From Pteria penguin (taxonomy: Eukaryota; Mollusca; Bivalvia; Pterioida; Pteriidae), in assembly GCA_035048485.1 (NCBI GenBank), contig CM068582.1, positions 15,294,001-15,358,000 on the forward strand: DNA of 64,000 bases, written 5' to 3'. Both the position numbers and the translations under genes were made by a program. The notes under the pieces were generated by a model. The model searched no databases. It was not told the origin of the DNA and saw only the letters and a list, made by a program, of their open reading frames with translations. Every line of letters starts with the position of its first letter. The stretch's first letter is position 1. This document shows, piece after piece, positions 1-12,900 of the stretch.

Positions 1-159
1 ACATAACTTGAAGGCACAAAGGCAACCACAATCATACATTAGTATTCATTCTTTACAAATAAGTTGGTTTTAGTGGACATTCAAGTATTAATTTCAACAT
101 TGTACACACAGTTAACACTGAATACCTTTATACACTAATAAAGATGGATCAAGGAGATG

Positions 160-770
160 AGAGGCGCGGAGTAGGTATATAATACATTGGTGAAGCTGTA
201 GGGTGGGGGTGGAGTAGAAAGTGAAAATAGCAATGGTGGATGGAAAGGGTATGCATGGATAAAAGTGTGTGAAGAGGGGTATACAATGATAAAAGTAGTT
301 TGCGAAATATCTAATGATACAAATGGGTGAAACGAAAATGTGATAATGGAGGGATGGGTATAAGATAATAAAAGTTGATTGAAATGGGGTGTACAATGAT
401 ATACGTGTGTGGAAAAGGGTATATGCAAAGTAAGTACCAAGGTGTGTACAATTATACAGGTGCATAGAAAGGAACAATACACACAATAATAAAGGTGAAA
501 TGGGAGAAGTATACAATGATGAAGATGAGCGGGAAGGAGTGTATAATATAACAAAGGTGGGTGGACATGCTTATGTAATGATAAATATGGTGAAGAAAGG
601 TATATAACGATAAATGTGGGAGAAGAGAGGTATACAATGATAAAGTTAGCTGGGGTGGGGTATACTATGATAAAGGTGGGTGGGGAGTGGTATATAATGA
701 TTAAGGAGGGTGGGGAGGGGTATACAATGATAAAGGTGGGAGGGGAGGGGTATAAAATGACCAAGGTTGA
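160..770. repeat. G-rich 30-bp minisatellite downstream of PLEKHM2
   Basis: About 20 tandem copies of a roughly 30-bp unit with core GGTATACAATGATAAAGGTG followed by a G/T-rich stretch. Copies at 600-765 are nearly uniform, while those left of about 450 are strongly diverged. Because 30 is a multiple of three, several reading frames stay open on both strands by repetition, with no sign of a real protein. Confidence 0.85.
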
Positions 771-776
771 ATATTC

Positions 777-994
777 AAGGTATGCAATATTCTGTATAAA
801 CTTTCCACAACATACATTGCACAGTCAATATGCAATGAATTTTTGAAATCAACAACAAAAACTGTACATGACAGTGTAATCAACAACTCAATGAGAATCA
901 CTGTCATGTTCAGTTTTTGTCAAGTCAGATTTTAATGCTTAGAAGGGGTTTCTTCGCATTGTAAATACAGTTTATTTAAACATATACTATCTCC
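777..994. other. PLEKHM2 3' flank, nothing further recognised
   Basis: A short AT-rich stretch between the minisatellite and the PLEKHM2 stop codon. It contains the candidate poly(A) signal and no other recognisable feature. Confidence 0.5.
971..976 (-). terminator. Candidate poly(A) signal AATAAA of PLEKHM2
   Basis: On the minus strand a canonical AATAAA lies about 19 nt after the PLEKHM2 stop codon (995-997). If it is used, the 3' UTR would be only some 40-50 nt. The hexamer is common in AT-rich DNA, so the assignment rests on position alone. Confidence 0.4.
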
Positions 995-3900
995 TTATTT
1001 TTTGACAGTTAATGTATAATTTAGAGACTGCACTGTCTCTCTGCATTTTCTTTGTAAGGAGAAGTCTTCCAGTTCTATAACGGGTACTTCAACCTGAGAA
1101 CAAACATAAAACTTATAAAAGTACATATTGCTCACATGAGTATAAATAAGTTAAAAGCTTTTCATAATGCTTTTTGTGTACTGATATGAAAACATATCTA
1201 AGTGCATTTTAAGTGTTACTGATTAAAGGTGTTATAATTTTTCTTTTCCCTTTTCAAAAGATTGTAAGTATCTTTTAAGAAAGAAGTCTGAAAAGAAGAA
1301 AAAGAAGTTGAAGAGATGTGTAAAAACATTTCAAGATTAATATGACTTTTATCCCCTGCCAAGGGTCATAACTAAATGCAAATATGTCAGGGTAATAAAA
1401 TATATCATGTGTATGAATCTACGAATGAATATCAGTGGCAGTATCTATAATACTTTCTACACCACTGAGCAGATAGACCTCAATAGATAGGTCCAGGTTA
1501 TAAAGAAATTCAAACTAATCATGCTCATACTTTATGGACCAGTTCAATTAAGTGAGTTATCTGCCCTTGTTATTAAGGTAATCAGCAGAAATTGAAAAGG
1601 AGCAGTATAAAATTCATGCAATGACTGTTAATTAAATTTATTCATACGGTCATGGTGAGATGTGGTCAGTCTAGTAGCAATTACCTTTATGAGGTGCACT
1701 GTGATATGTAGAGGGTAAGAGAGTTCTTATCAAGGGCAGATAAATCATCTTATTGAAATGACCTATAGAGCTGAAAGGCTCTGACCAAGGTTCACACTAA
1801 GTATCAGTGTGGGAGGTTCCTAACCAGTATACCTAAGCAAGAAATTCTATATCACATACCAAGAAGGTAGTCTAAACAATGATTTAAGTCATGTCTTTCT
1901 TGAAGAAAGTTGAAATAGTTAAGTTCAGATACCACTCAGAACAATATGCTTCTTATATGTAGTATACCCACCTCAAATTGTAGAGCCCACACTTTGGATA
2001 AGGCCTTTACATAGCGATCTCTCTCACTCTTGGATACGAAGAAAAAGACCCATCTCTCTGTACTGACACTGCTGTCATGGGACTCAAATTCCTAGAACCA
2101 AAATACCATACTGTGTTCAATGTTATTACTGTCAAACCTGCTATAAAGACCACTCATAGTAAGCAATCACCTGTCATAAACAACCACCTTATCTGTTCTA
2201 TACTATGATTCATTTATACAAAATCAACCTGTATTAAGAGGCCACCTGTTATAAGTGACCACTTTCCATCTGCCCTTTGGTGCCTGATGAAAACAAATTT
2301 GACTTAACTTTATGAATTGATGTTACACAAGGATAAAATGGTTCAGACTTCAAATCTGTTCAAACCATTTCAATGCTGTAAAATTGCAATCAAAAAAGCT
2401 GAAAATCGAATAAATTTGATCTCAAACAGAAAATAATTATAAACTTATTTGCTTGAATTAGTGTATCAATAGATCTAATTATCTCATTTAAGATGAAGGA
2501 TGGTGGAACCTTAGAAATTTTATCTGGATTACATAAATTACCAGTTTACATGGAAGATAGTGGAATGAACCATAGTCATTTCTACATGTACCTGGATTTT
2601 AATGTTAAAAGTGTTGTTTGCTCTCCTAACATCTGACTGGTAAAAATGAATTCAGTCCATTGAAATTTTTAATACAACACTGATGGAAATGATTGAAAAT
2701 AAGGAAATGTTGGTATCTAAATGAAACTGGCTAGTTGAAACAAAATTCTTTTGAAAACTTTATGTTTTATTTTCATGTTGTGTTATTGAGTCTTTTCATT
2801 AAACAGTTGGTTAATTGGTTGATTGGTGTTTTACGTCGCTTTCAACAATTTTTCAGTTATATCGTGACATGGAAGCATGAAGTAACCAACCTCTTAAACA
2901 TAGTGGTGCATTCCAGAAATCGAAACCGGATCATTAAACAGAGCTATAACTCTAAATTACCTCCTTTTCACAGAACCATCTCAAAAAGATCTTTATATCA
3001 TAATGAACAAAAAACAGAGAAGGAAAGTTGAACTTTTTGAACTTTGGACTTTATTCGTCCCATACAAAATTGCCACATATTACTGACAGGAGAGATGTCC
3101 CATATACTGAGAAATCTATACATACCAATATACAGTATGATTCAGCAGTAGAGTCTATATACACTGAAGTCAACTCCTCTACATTCGCACTACCAAGAGT
3201 ACGAAAGAAACTAGCCTGCATGTCCTCATGGCACATCAAAATCTTCAGGGGAGTCAATATGCTACAGCAAGGAAGACAACTTGGCTTGGAGCCAGCAGCT
3301 GTACTCTATAAATAAATCAAAGTTGTGCAAATGTCAAATGAACAGTTATTTGTGTAAAAAGTTTGGAAAAACATTATTACATAAAGAGAAAAATATACTT
3401 TGAATGAGTACTTAAGAAAGCCATTATGACTGACCTCAGATGACTCAGACTTACCTGTAATCCCTCGGCGACTGCTTGACATAGACACTGCAACCAGCTG
3501 TTTGCTTCCTGAGTGTTTGCTAGCGACATCTGTACAGTAGAGCTGTCTGCTTTGATGATCTCTATACAGTGATCCCTATCTGTATTGGTGACTCTTCTGC
3601 ATCCAACACAGTCCTCCCCCCTCATTTGTATGAACAGAAAGGGTTTATTATCGGACTTGACGTTGTACAGGCATAGTAAACCATCCCTATATGATAAATA
3701 TATAATATTACATAAAACAGTATACTATAGATTCTGACACAGATATAACACACAATACATGTATACTATAAATTATGTCACAAGTATAACTTTTGAGATG
3801 TTCCCTTACAAAGCTGTGAATTAGCATCAAAGTTACCAGTGCAGTTACCAAAACCTTGCCTTTTTTCATGAAGTACAGATTTAAGTTCAGAAAACAAACT

Positions 3901-6900
3901 GTAAATTGGATAGTTACATTTTGTTACCATTATATGAAGCATACAGAGAAGAGGTAATATAAAGATAAACATTAACAATTTCTATTTCATTGTTTACTGT
4001 TCAACCCCTCCCCCTCCCTCATCAGAGAGCAGTAGAGGAAACCAGAACACCTAGAAACAATTACTGACTTTCTGCATACACACTGGCAGACCTTGTTCAT
4101 CTTGAGTAGGATCCAAACCTAGACTTGTCAGGGGTGAGACCTTATGGACAGTTTCAGTCAAGCACTTTGACTTACCCAGCTATGAACGTCTCTCAAATAA
4201 TATCCAAAGCAAGTACATATTCCACATAGAGTAATTCCTTTTATGACATTTGTATCTGAATCATGTGAATGAAATTTAATCTTATACATGTTGTAAACAA
4301 AAATTGAACACAAAAATATAGTACATACTTGAGCACAACATAAGCTGATTTCCATGTCTGTCCATATAGCAGAGACAGAGGATCTTGTACCGTCTGTAGG
4401 AGGTGACCACTCAAGGAAGAGGGTGGACTCTGTACCTTGTATAACAGGTGCCCTTCCTTAAAAGCTGAGTCAAAGTTATTGCCCTTGGTGGGATCATCCC
4501 AAAATACTAAGGAATAACAAGTAATCTCTGCGTCAGCACCCTTTAATAATGAGAAATCAGGCAATAAAATCAGACAAATGTACTTTTAAAACGTCAAAGT
4601 ATCAATAAGTTCACAAAAATTGTTTAATCCAAGTAGTATTCAACTCTGTTCTTAATGCTGTGTTGCTGTATCACATTTTATACAGCATTAGTCTACCATT
4701 ATCTCAAGTGTGCAGTGGTGATACATTTTTCCTCATCTAATTCTTCATCGTTTTAAAATTAATAGCCTGTAAGGTTATTTCTGTTCTGATGTTTTTTATG
4801 CCCCTGGAATCAAAAATTTGGGGGCATCTAGTTTTTGGTCTGTCTGTTTGTCCGTTTGTCTGTGGCAAAAAACTTTAACATTGGTTATAACTTTTGATTG
4901 GTAAGAGGTAGGGCTTTCATATTTCACATGTGTATTCATTGTGACAAGACCTTTCCGTTGCTACGATAATATTTCACCTCATGATGTTGACCATGACCTT
5001 TGACCTACATTTCAAAAACCTTAACATTGGGTATATCTTTTGAATGGTAAGTGATAGGGCTTTCATATTTCACAAGCATATTCCTTGTTTTTAGCTGTGA
5101 CACATTCTACACAGAGATGGCAGTGTTGAATATTTTTCATCATTAACAGTTTCAAGTTTTGATATCAATAACCAGTATGGCTGGCCAGACAGGAGATGTT
5201 TACTTCTCCCAGGCAACATGTTCTTCACCCCCGATTTCAAGTAATCATTGAATATCCATGGAGTATGTTGTTATGAGTGCATTAGAGCTGTAGTAACAGT
5301 TCCTTTAAAATTTTGCTTTATGGAATTGTAGCCGAGTAAAAGATAGTCAAATGGATGGATTTCTTTTCAATATCATTATATAGTAGGTAGAGAGACAAAT
5401 AAAAAAAACCCAGATTTTATGAATGCTTGATTAACAGGAGTTGTTAGAAGACAATATAGCTTGCTGGCGGGGCATTGTCAGAGGAAAAGCATGTATTATG
5501 ACCAACGTTAAAGTTTCGAAAAGTAGGTCAAAGGTCAAGGTCAAGGTGAGTAGGCAAAAATCTTTTGTACCAATGAACACGCCTTGTCACAAGGAATTCA
5601 GATGTAAAGTATGAAAGTCCTATCTTATATGGTTGTAAAAGTATAACCCATGAAAACAAAAAAATGGCACCAATACTGGTAATGACAATATAAAGCAAGG
5701 CAACAAAAATGACAATAAAAACAATGGCATAAAAAATAGAGGATGGTATGGTTACCATTACCAAACATATATTTTTCTTGGCCTAAGGAACTTTCTGAAG
5801 TGGAAGTGAAACAACTTTTGTTTGCTTCCTACAGATTATGTCATCATACAGATGAAATCATAAAATTTAATGACATATATCTGACTCACTTCAAACCTGT
5901 ATTCCTTGTTAAGATACTTCCTGAGAGCTATTCTTTGTGTAGTGGCATCGTTAAGTACAGGCACTTTATGTTCAGAAGTCTGATCTACGATAGATTGTAT
6001 GCTGTCAACTATGACACTGCAACAAAAAGCAAAAACATCACCCAATAGACAAACTACCCATGTATCAACTTGTCTTCATATAAATTTTAAAAATATCCAA
6101 TACCATGAAATGGAATCAATGTCATATGTCAAAATGGAATGTAATTAGACAGATCAAGTATGAAAAAAAGAAAGAAATAATTCTTATTTCGATAAGATTT
6201 TTGTCATAAATAAAATAAAATTCCAATGTCAAGGTCAAACATCCAGATAAAATATGAAAATGGCAAATTTTACTTAAGTATATTTAGTATATTATAGTTC
6301 AAGTTGAATGTTGATAATCTAGGCAGTGTACTTATGACATGTAAAAGGTCAGCATATTAACTGAGATAAAATTGACCAGCAAAAATATAATTCAATGGCT
6401 AATTTACTGAAATATAACTGAACAAGATGCTGAGATATTATTTGTCAATATACTGAGATATAAGATGGCTTATTTAGATATAATTCAACTCCATACTTAC
6501 TAAGAGATAACTGAACAGCATACTGAGATGTATTTTGGCATACCAAGATAAATCAATACAGCATACTGAGATATTATTTTACAGCTTTTGAGATATTATT
6601 GTACAGCATATTAATGGTGATATGATAATACAGAATACATGTAGTGAGAAATAATTCAACTCTTTACATAATGAGATACAACTGAACAACATATGTAGCC
6701 ATAAATAACCACTATACATACCGAGATATAATTAGAAACATACTTACTGAGATATATCTGGACAACCTGTAGTGAGCCAATACTGAATCCTCTTGTTAGT
6801 ACATTTTATATGTACGACCTGACTGTCTATGCTGAGCTGAAAATGACAAGTGTATATCAGGTATCAGTATAAAAACTTTGTGATAAGCCGACCATACCTA

Positions 6901-9900
6901 ATACTGCAAGGTCATACGGTTTACTAAGATCATTCATCTCAAATACTGAAACAAAGTGTAGATTGCATTTACGATAAAGACATGTATAATGTTTGTTTCA
7001 TTCTTGTTTTATGTCACTCCAAGATCATTGCACTTATATATATGATGAAGACATCTGCCTAGTGCATTGCACAATAATTCTCATTTTGCAAAAGACCCAT
7101 CCAAAACAGAGAGGGATCTTTTAATGTGCTGGTATCTCCTATAACATAGGACCTTGATTTTATTGTCTTATGTGAAAGACAGTATACAAATGACTGTCAC
7201 AGGTGGAATTTGAACTCTGGATCTCTTTGCCATGAGCCTTGTAGGTTACAAAATATCTCAGTTCCATCAACAAGGTAAGAAAATTAAGACTGCTCATGTT
7301 TTTATAAATAAGGTGAAATTGTACTTACTGAGATAAAGTCGATATTTATAAAGGGGATTGAAGTTTCCTTAACGAATCTGTAATCACTCTGCTCCTGATT
7401 CAGTAAGTAGAGGCAGCGATCGGTGATCAGAACAAATACTGGCTGAGGATCCCCATCTGTGTGTCCGACTCGTGTAGCAAACATCTGCAATATACCATAG
7501 ATGTTTATTTATCAAGGTTTTAACCTATCAATTCTCATCCCCACTCCCTTCCTTATATTTTCGTTTAAAGACCTAGAAAGGTTTTCAACATAAGTGTTGC
7601 CAAATAGTGAAGCTAGGTCCATTCTCAATACATTCCATTATTACAACATAGAACTTGACTCGGTAACATATTTTCTAATTCTGTAGAACAAACAAGAAGC
7701 TTTGACAAAAACAATCTTTTTGCAATTGCAAGACTACTGATGATATATGGCAATGTTAAAAATTCAGTATATAATGTACAAGTTTATTTCTGATAAAACA
7801 GATTCCATATATGGGATTAAATTTCTACCTTTATATACTGTTCCTCTGCATTGTCAAAAACATCCAGCATGAGGTGAAGCTTGGTATTATTGTCTAATCT
7901 AGGTTGGAGAGATACAAATCATGTCAAAAGACTCATAAACCTTCAAACTATAGCAAGCAAACAAGTTAATAAAATTCACTAAAGTTGGGGGGGTTCTTGA
8001 ATTTTCGTCTTTTGAACCTGGATCATGGAGGCAAAATACTGTCTCATGAAGAGTACATATTTGGATAACTGTAAGCTGAACCAGGGAAAACAAGCAAATT
8101 CAGAGAATTGTGGTTCCCCACTTTCGGGTTCTATCAGCAAGGGCGCAGTGATCTGTGATATATTGTCATGGTTGTGCATGTCTACCGACACACATGCCAA
8201 ATATGAAGGGTCTACGTCTTACGGTAAAAAAGTTACATTGAAGTAGGTCAAAAGTCACAGTCAAGGTCACATGATAAAAAATTCTGGTACCAACAAAAAG
8301 GTATTGCAATTAGGGAAATATATGCCAAATATGAAGGCCCTATGTCTTACGGTTAAAAAGTTACATTGAAGTAGGTCAAAGGTCATGGTCAAGGTCATAT
8401 GATAAAAATTATGGTACTAACGGAAAGGTATTGCAATTAGGGACACACATGCCAAATATGAAGGCCCTACATCTTATGGTTAAAAAGTTATGACCAAGGT
8501 TCAAGTTTTTGTGACAGACGGACAGACAGATGGACGGAGAGACAGACGAATGAAATTAATGTCCCCTTGCTTTTGCTGAAACGGGGGACAATAAAGCACT
8601 TGGTTACAAGCTCTACATGGGTCCTTAAATCTTTAAAAGTTAAAGGTACTAGTGGCTCTGAATCCATGTTCACAAAGTAGATCCCTTATTACAGCATAAT
8701 AAATCAGTAAATCTGTTTTTCGTTTCCTGTATGACAGACCTCAAATATAGACTGGATTACTGCAACCTGTATCATATCTGATCTACTTTCAATATATTTT
8801 ATATTTCGAGATGAACTAATGTGCAGCTTGAGCATGTAAACAAATACATGAATATTGTCTCCCACACTGAATGTATTTGACGAACCATATATAGAAATAT
8901 ATGATCAGACTAAATTTAAAGTCTAAGAATAAATTTAGAATAATTTGTTGTGTTAACCAGCTTTTCTAGAGGCCCATCCAAATTTTTTCTGCACCCCCCC
9001 CCCCCCTTCCTAATGTTACATACAAGGAACTCAGATGGTCCCTTATACATTGCTGACTATTTTTGAAGTTAACCACGGTGGAAACATCTTGAGAAGCAGG
9101 CTGTATTATCACAACCAAAGGAACCGATACATAGACACAGTGCTTTTTTGAGGAACAAAAACCACAACCAGATTTGAGTTTGTAACGTATTAGCTGACAT
9201 ACCAAAAACAAATTAAAGACAACCGTTAACATCTGTGATGAAAAAGTAGGGTCTGAGAAGTAAGCACTCACAATAACTTGCTCTGCTGGGAGGTAAGACT
9301 TTTGCATTGTCTAGCAATGTCATCACCACTTTGATAAAGTTGGACTAAAAATTTGATGATTGTCTGCTTTAAATTTTTGGATAACAAACACTTTAAGCAT
9401 TATCCTGATTGCCAGAAGATATGGAAACATATCACATCCCAATTTGTGGTTAAAAAAAAGTAACCAAAACTTTGATAATATATAAGCTAAAAACAGCTCT
9501 ACAGGTTATATCTTTCACAATATCATCATCTTCTCTAAACTTTCACCATAATAATACAAGCCCTACTTACTCTACTTCTGCTAAAGACAGGTTTTCACCC
9601 TCCGATTCCTGAGGCTTGGATTCTTCAGGTTCCTCTTCAAACATATGCTGATGTAAAACAGCATCTGATTGGTAGATAATGTCATCCACCTTGTCCTGAA
9701 GTGCAGAGGTAAAAGATTTTTCATTGGATGAATAAATATCATCTTCATCCTCCTTAGAATTTGCGTCAGTTTCTTTACTATCACAGTCTTCTGGATGCTT
9801 GTCTGCGTCCCAAGAACACTCAATATTGTCATATTCCATTGTGGAGAAATCCTGAGTGGAGTTTGTCACTGTTAATTGTATGTCTCCCTCTGGCAAATCT

Positions 9901-12900
9901 TCATATATCACAGTAGTAGCTTGATGAGCACCAATATTTTCAGAAGTCGATCCGCTAACGAGCTCAGAATTTTGACATTGTTCAGCTTCTCTAAGGAGGG
10001 AGCTTTCACCGTCTTCCTTACTAAATTCACTTGAGGTATAAAAATCTTTGTTGACTAGAGACTTTGTACTCATATTTAAATCCACACTTACATTTTCAGT
10101 TGACTTTTGACTTGTATTTGAGCTATATAAATCTATATCCCTTGTATCTAGTGAATTGTCGTGAATATTTGAAGACTCTAACATTGTCTCAGGTTCTTTA
10201 TTTATGGTGTCTTGATCAAAGCTCTTGGTTGTATCATCTTCATGGTGAGATTTTGATTCTAATGTTTTATGTTGATCTACATAAAAATCTGAAGAATTGT
10301 CTGTCAAAATTTCCTTAAGCTTTTGTTCACTACTTAGTCTCAAGTAAAAGGCATTGGGAGATCCACTGTCTACTGAAATTTCTGAATTTTTTCTCACATT
10401 CTCATTCAACCCATCAGTTTCATCTTCATTTTCCTCTTTTATATGTTCATCACAAACAGGTGATTTTCTTTCTTTTCCATTTTTTCGAAATTTCTTCTTT
10501 TTGCCATGTTTCACTTTCCCTTGACCTTTGACCCTAATGACCTGCACGCCTATATTATCCTCCTCCTCTTCCTCTGCTGTCTCTTGTACTAAATTATCTA
10601 GCCTATCCCCTTTGTTCTCCTGTGTACCATGAGAAACAGACTGGGTTTCTATACTATGCACACTTGTTGTTTCACTGTTGTCTGAGGCAGAATGAAGACT
10701 TTCACTAGGTGTAGAACATGCCTATTAGGATTAAAAGAAAACGAAAAAAATTCAAGAATTCAGTGTTTCAATTTGCTGTAGACTTCAACAACAAATCTTA
10801 TTTCAAATTCAGAAAGAAAAGATTTTTTCTTTCATTTTTTTTTTGCTTGCTTGTACTGAAACACTATCCAAGTTCACTGGTGCATATTAATATTGTGACA
10901 AGCAGGAGAATAAGATGTGGCCGGGCTCTTGAATCGAACACAGAACCTACTGCTATCAAAGTGGATGCTCTCACCATTGAGCTATCTGGGCCGACACCCG
11001 TCTGTCACAATCCTCCCCTGCCAGATGCTTCCAGTCCTGTAAACTGAAACACACAACAACCAAAGATCGTAACCCTCACACTGCAAAAACCAATATGTAA
11101 CTCATGACGGCTGGCCACAGCACCAAATATAGCAGGGAGGAGAAAAAGATGTGACCGGACCCGTGAATCGAACGCAGAACCTTCTGCTATCAAGTCGGAT
11201 GCTCTCATCATTGAGCAATCCGGGCCAAAACCCATCCGTCGCAATATATTCATGAGTGTTCTGGTTCATATTGATATATTAACTAAATTACTATTTCATT
11301 TTAATATATCACCAAAATTCTTTAGCATATATTGATATATCACCTGAATTCTGTAATATATAAGGATATAGCAACAAAGTTCTCTAGCGTATATTGATAT
11401 ACAGTATACTGATATACTAATCAAGCTCTCTAGTGTATATTGATATATTACCGGAGTTCTCCAGCATTTATTGATATGCAGGTATGTTACCTGAATTAAC
11501 TTTTATATCGATATATAATCAGAGTTCTCTAACCTATATTGATATATCTCTAGAGTATTCTGGCATATACATGTATTACAATATTGCCGGAGTTCTAAAG
11601 CATATATCACCCAAGTTTTCTAGCATATATTGATATATTAAGTGAGTTCTCTGGCCTATATTGATATATTAACTGAGTTCTTTGGCATATATTGATATAT
11701 TACCTGAGTTCTCTGGTGTATATTGATATCTCACCGAGTTTTCTGGTGTATATTGATATATTACCTGAGTTCTCTGGCATATATTGATATATTAACTGAG
11801 TTCTATAGCATTCATTGATATCTCACCCAAGTTCTCTGGCATATATTGATATATTAACTGCGATCTATAGCATTCATTGATATTTCACCCAAGTTCTCTG
11901 GCATATATTGATATATTACCTGAGTTCCCTGGCGTATATTCATTTTGATATATTACCTGAGTTCTCTGGCGTATATTGATATATTACCTGAGTTCTCTGG
12001 CGTATATTGATATATTACCCGAGTTCTCTCGTGTATATTGATATATTACCTGAGTTCTCTGCATTATGTTACATGACATGACACTGTCCATACTACATAA
12101 GGACACTCTGTCATCATCTACTTCAGAGTTAGTACGAGATCTACTCCTAGGGGGCACTGTTCCAATGTCCAAATAAGGTTTATCCTAAAAGTAAGACATT
12201 CTCAATATAAAACAGACAGTATAATTGCAACTACATGATGAAAGGTGACTTGTGTCAAGTTTTCTTACTTCATCCTAACAAACAGTAAATCTGCAAAGTT
12301 CTTTTGTGTTTAAATGTGTGTGTACATTCAAATGCATGTCTTCACACATATTGAACAGTTGTTTTGGTGGTCTTTTTATACATAGAAATATATGAATCAC
12401 TTTTTCAATAAAAGTATGATTATCATTTCAGAAACAGAAATGGAAATTTAATAATACTTTGAAACAGGGTTTTAATTCCCAACTCACTATAGCTAACTGG
12501 AAAACAGCATGTTCCAAGCCCGCTGTCAATGTCAGGAGGATGTTGATATTCTGGGTAATGAGAAGAAGACTTAATAGAAAATCATGTGTTAGCATTATTT
12601 ATCCAATAATAATTTGAATTTGAAAATGTGGTAAAATGCTTACTTAATGTATTTGATTATCATTTCACAAAATGTCTTAATGGTCATATTTGTAATTGTT
12701 TTTGGTTGAGTAACATCATATCAGGGTAATCTGTTACAATGATGTCAACTTTCTGATGCACTTCACAAAAATATGAACCACATAGAGGGCCCACCACCCC
12801 CAAGCAGTGAGAGACCTTTTGCATGTCAATGTCTGCTGTGACATTGTACTTCAGTTTCCTGTCTCTCATCCACAAGACAAGAATGAGTTACTGATCAGAT

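Noticed and set aside
135..764. Long minus-strand frames rich in Tyr, Pro and Ser over 112-764
   Set aside because: They follow from a 30-bp tandem repeat, which keeps several frames open on both strands. No family resemblance.
11240..12060. CRISPR-like array
   Set aside because: The units are contiguous with no unique spacers, and the genome is eukaryotic. The same applies to the arrays at 34.3, 37.0 and 51.3 kb.
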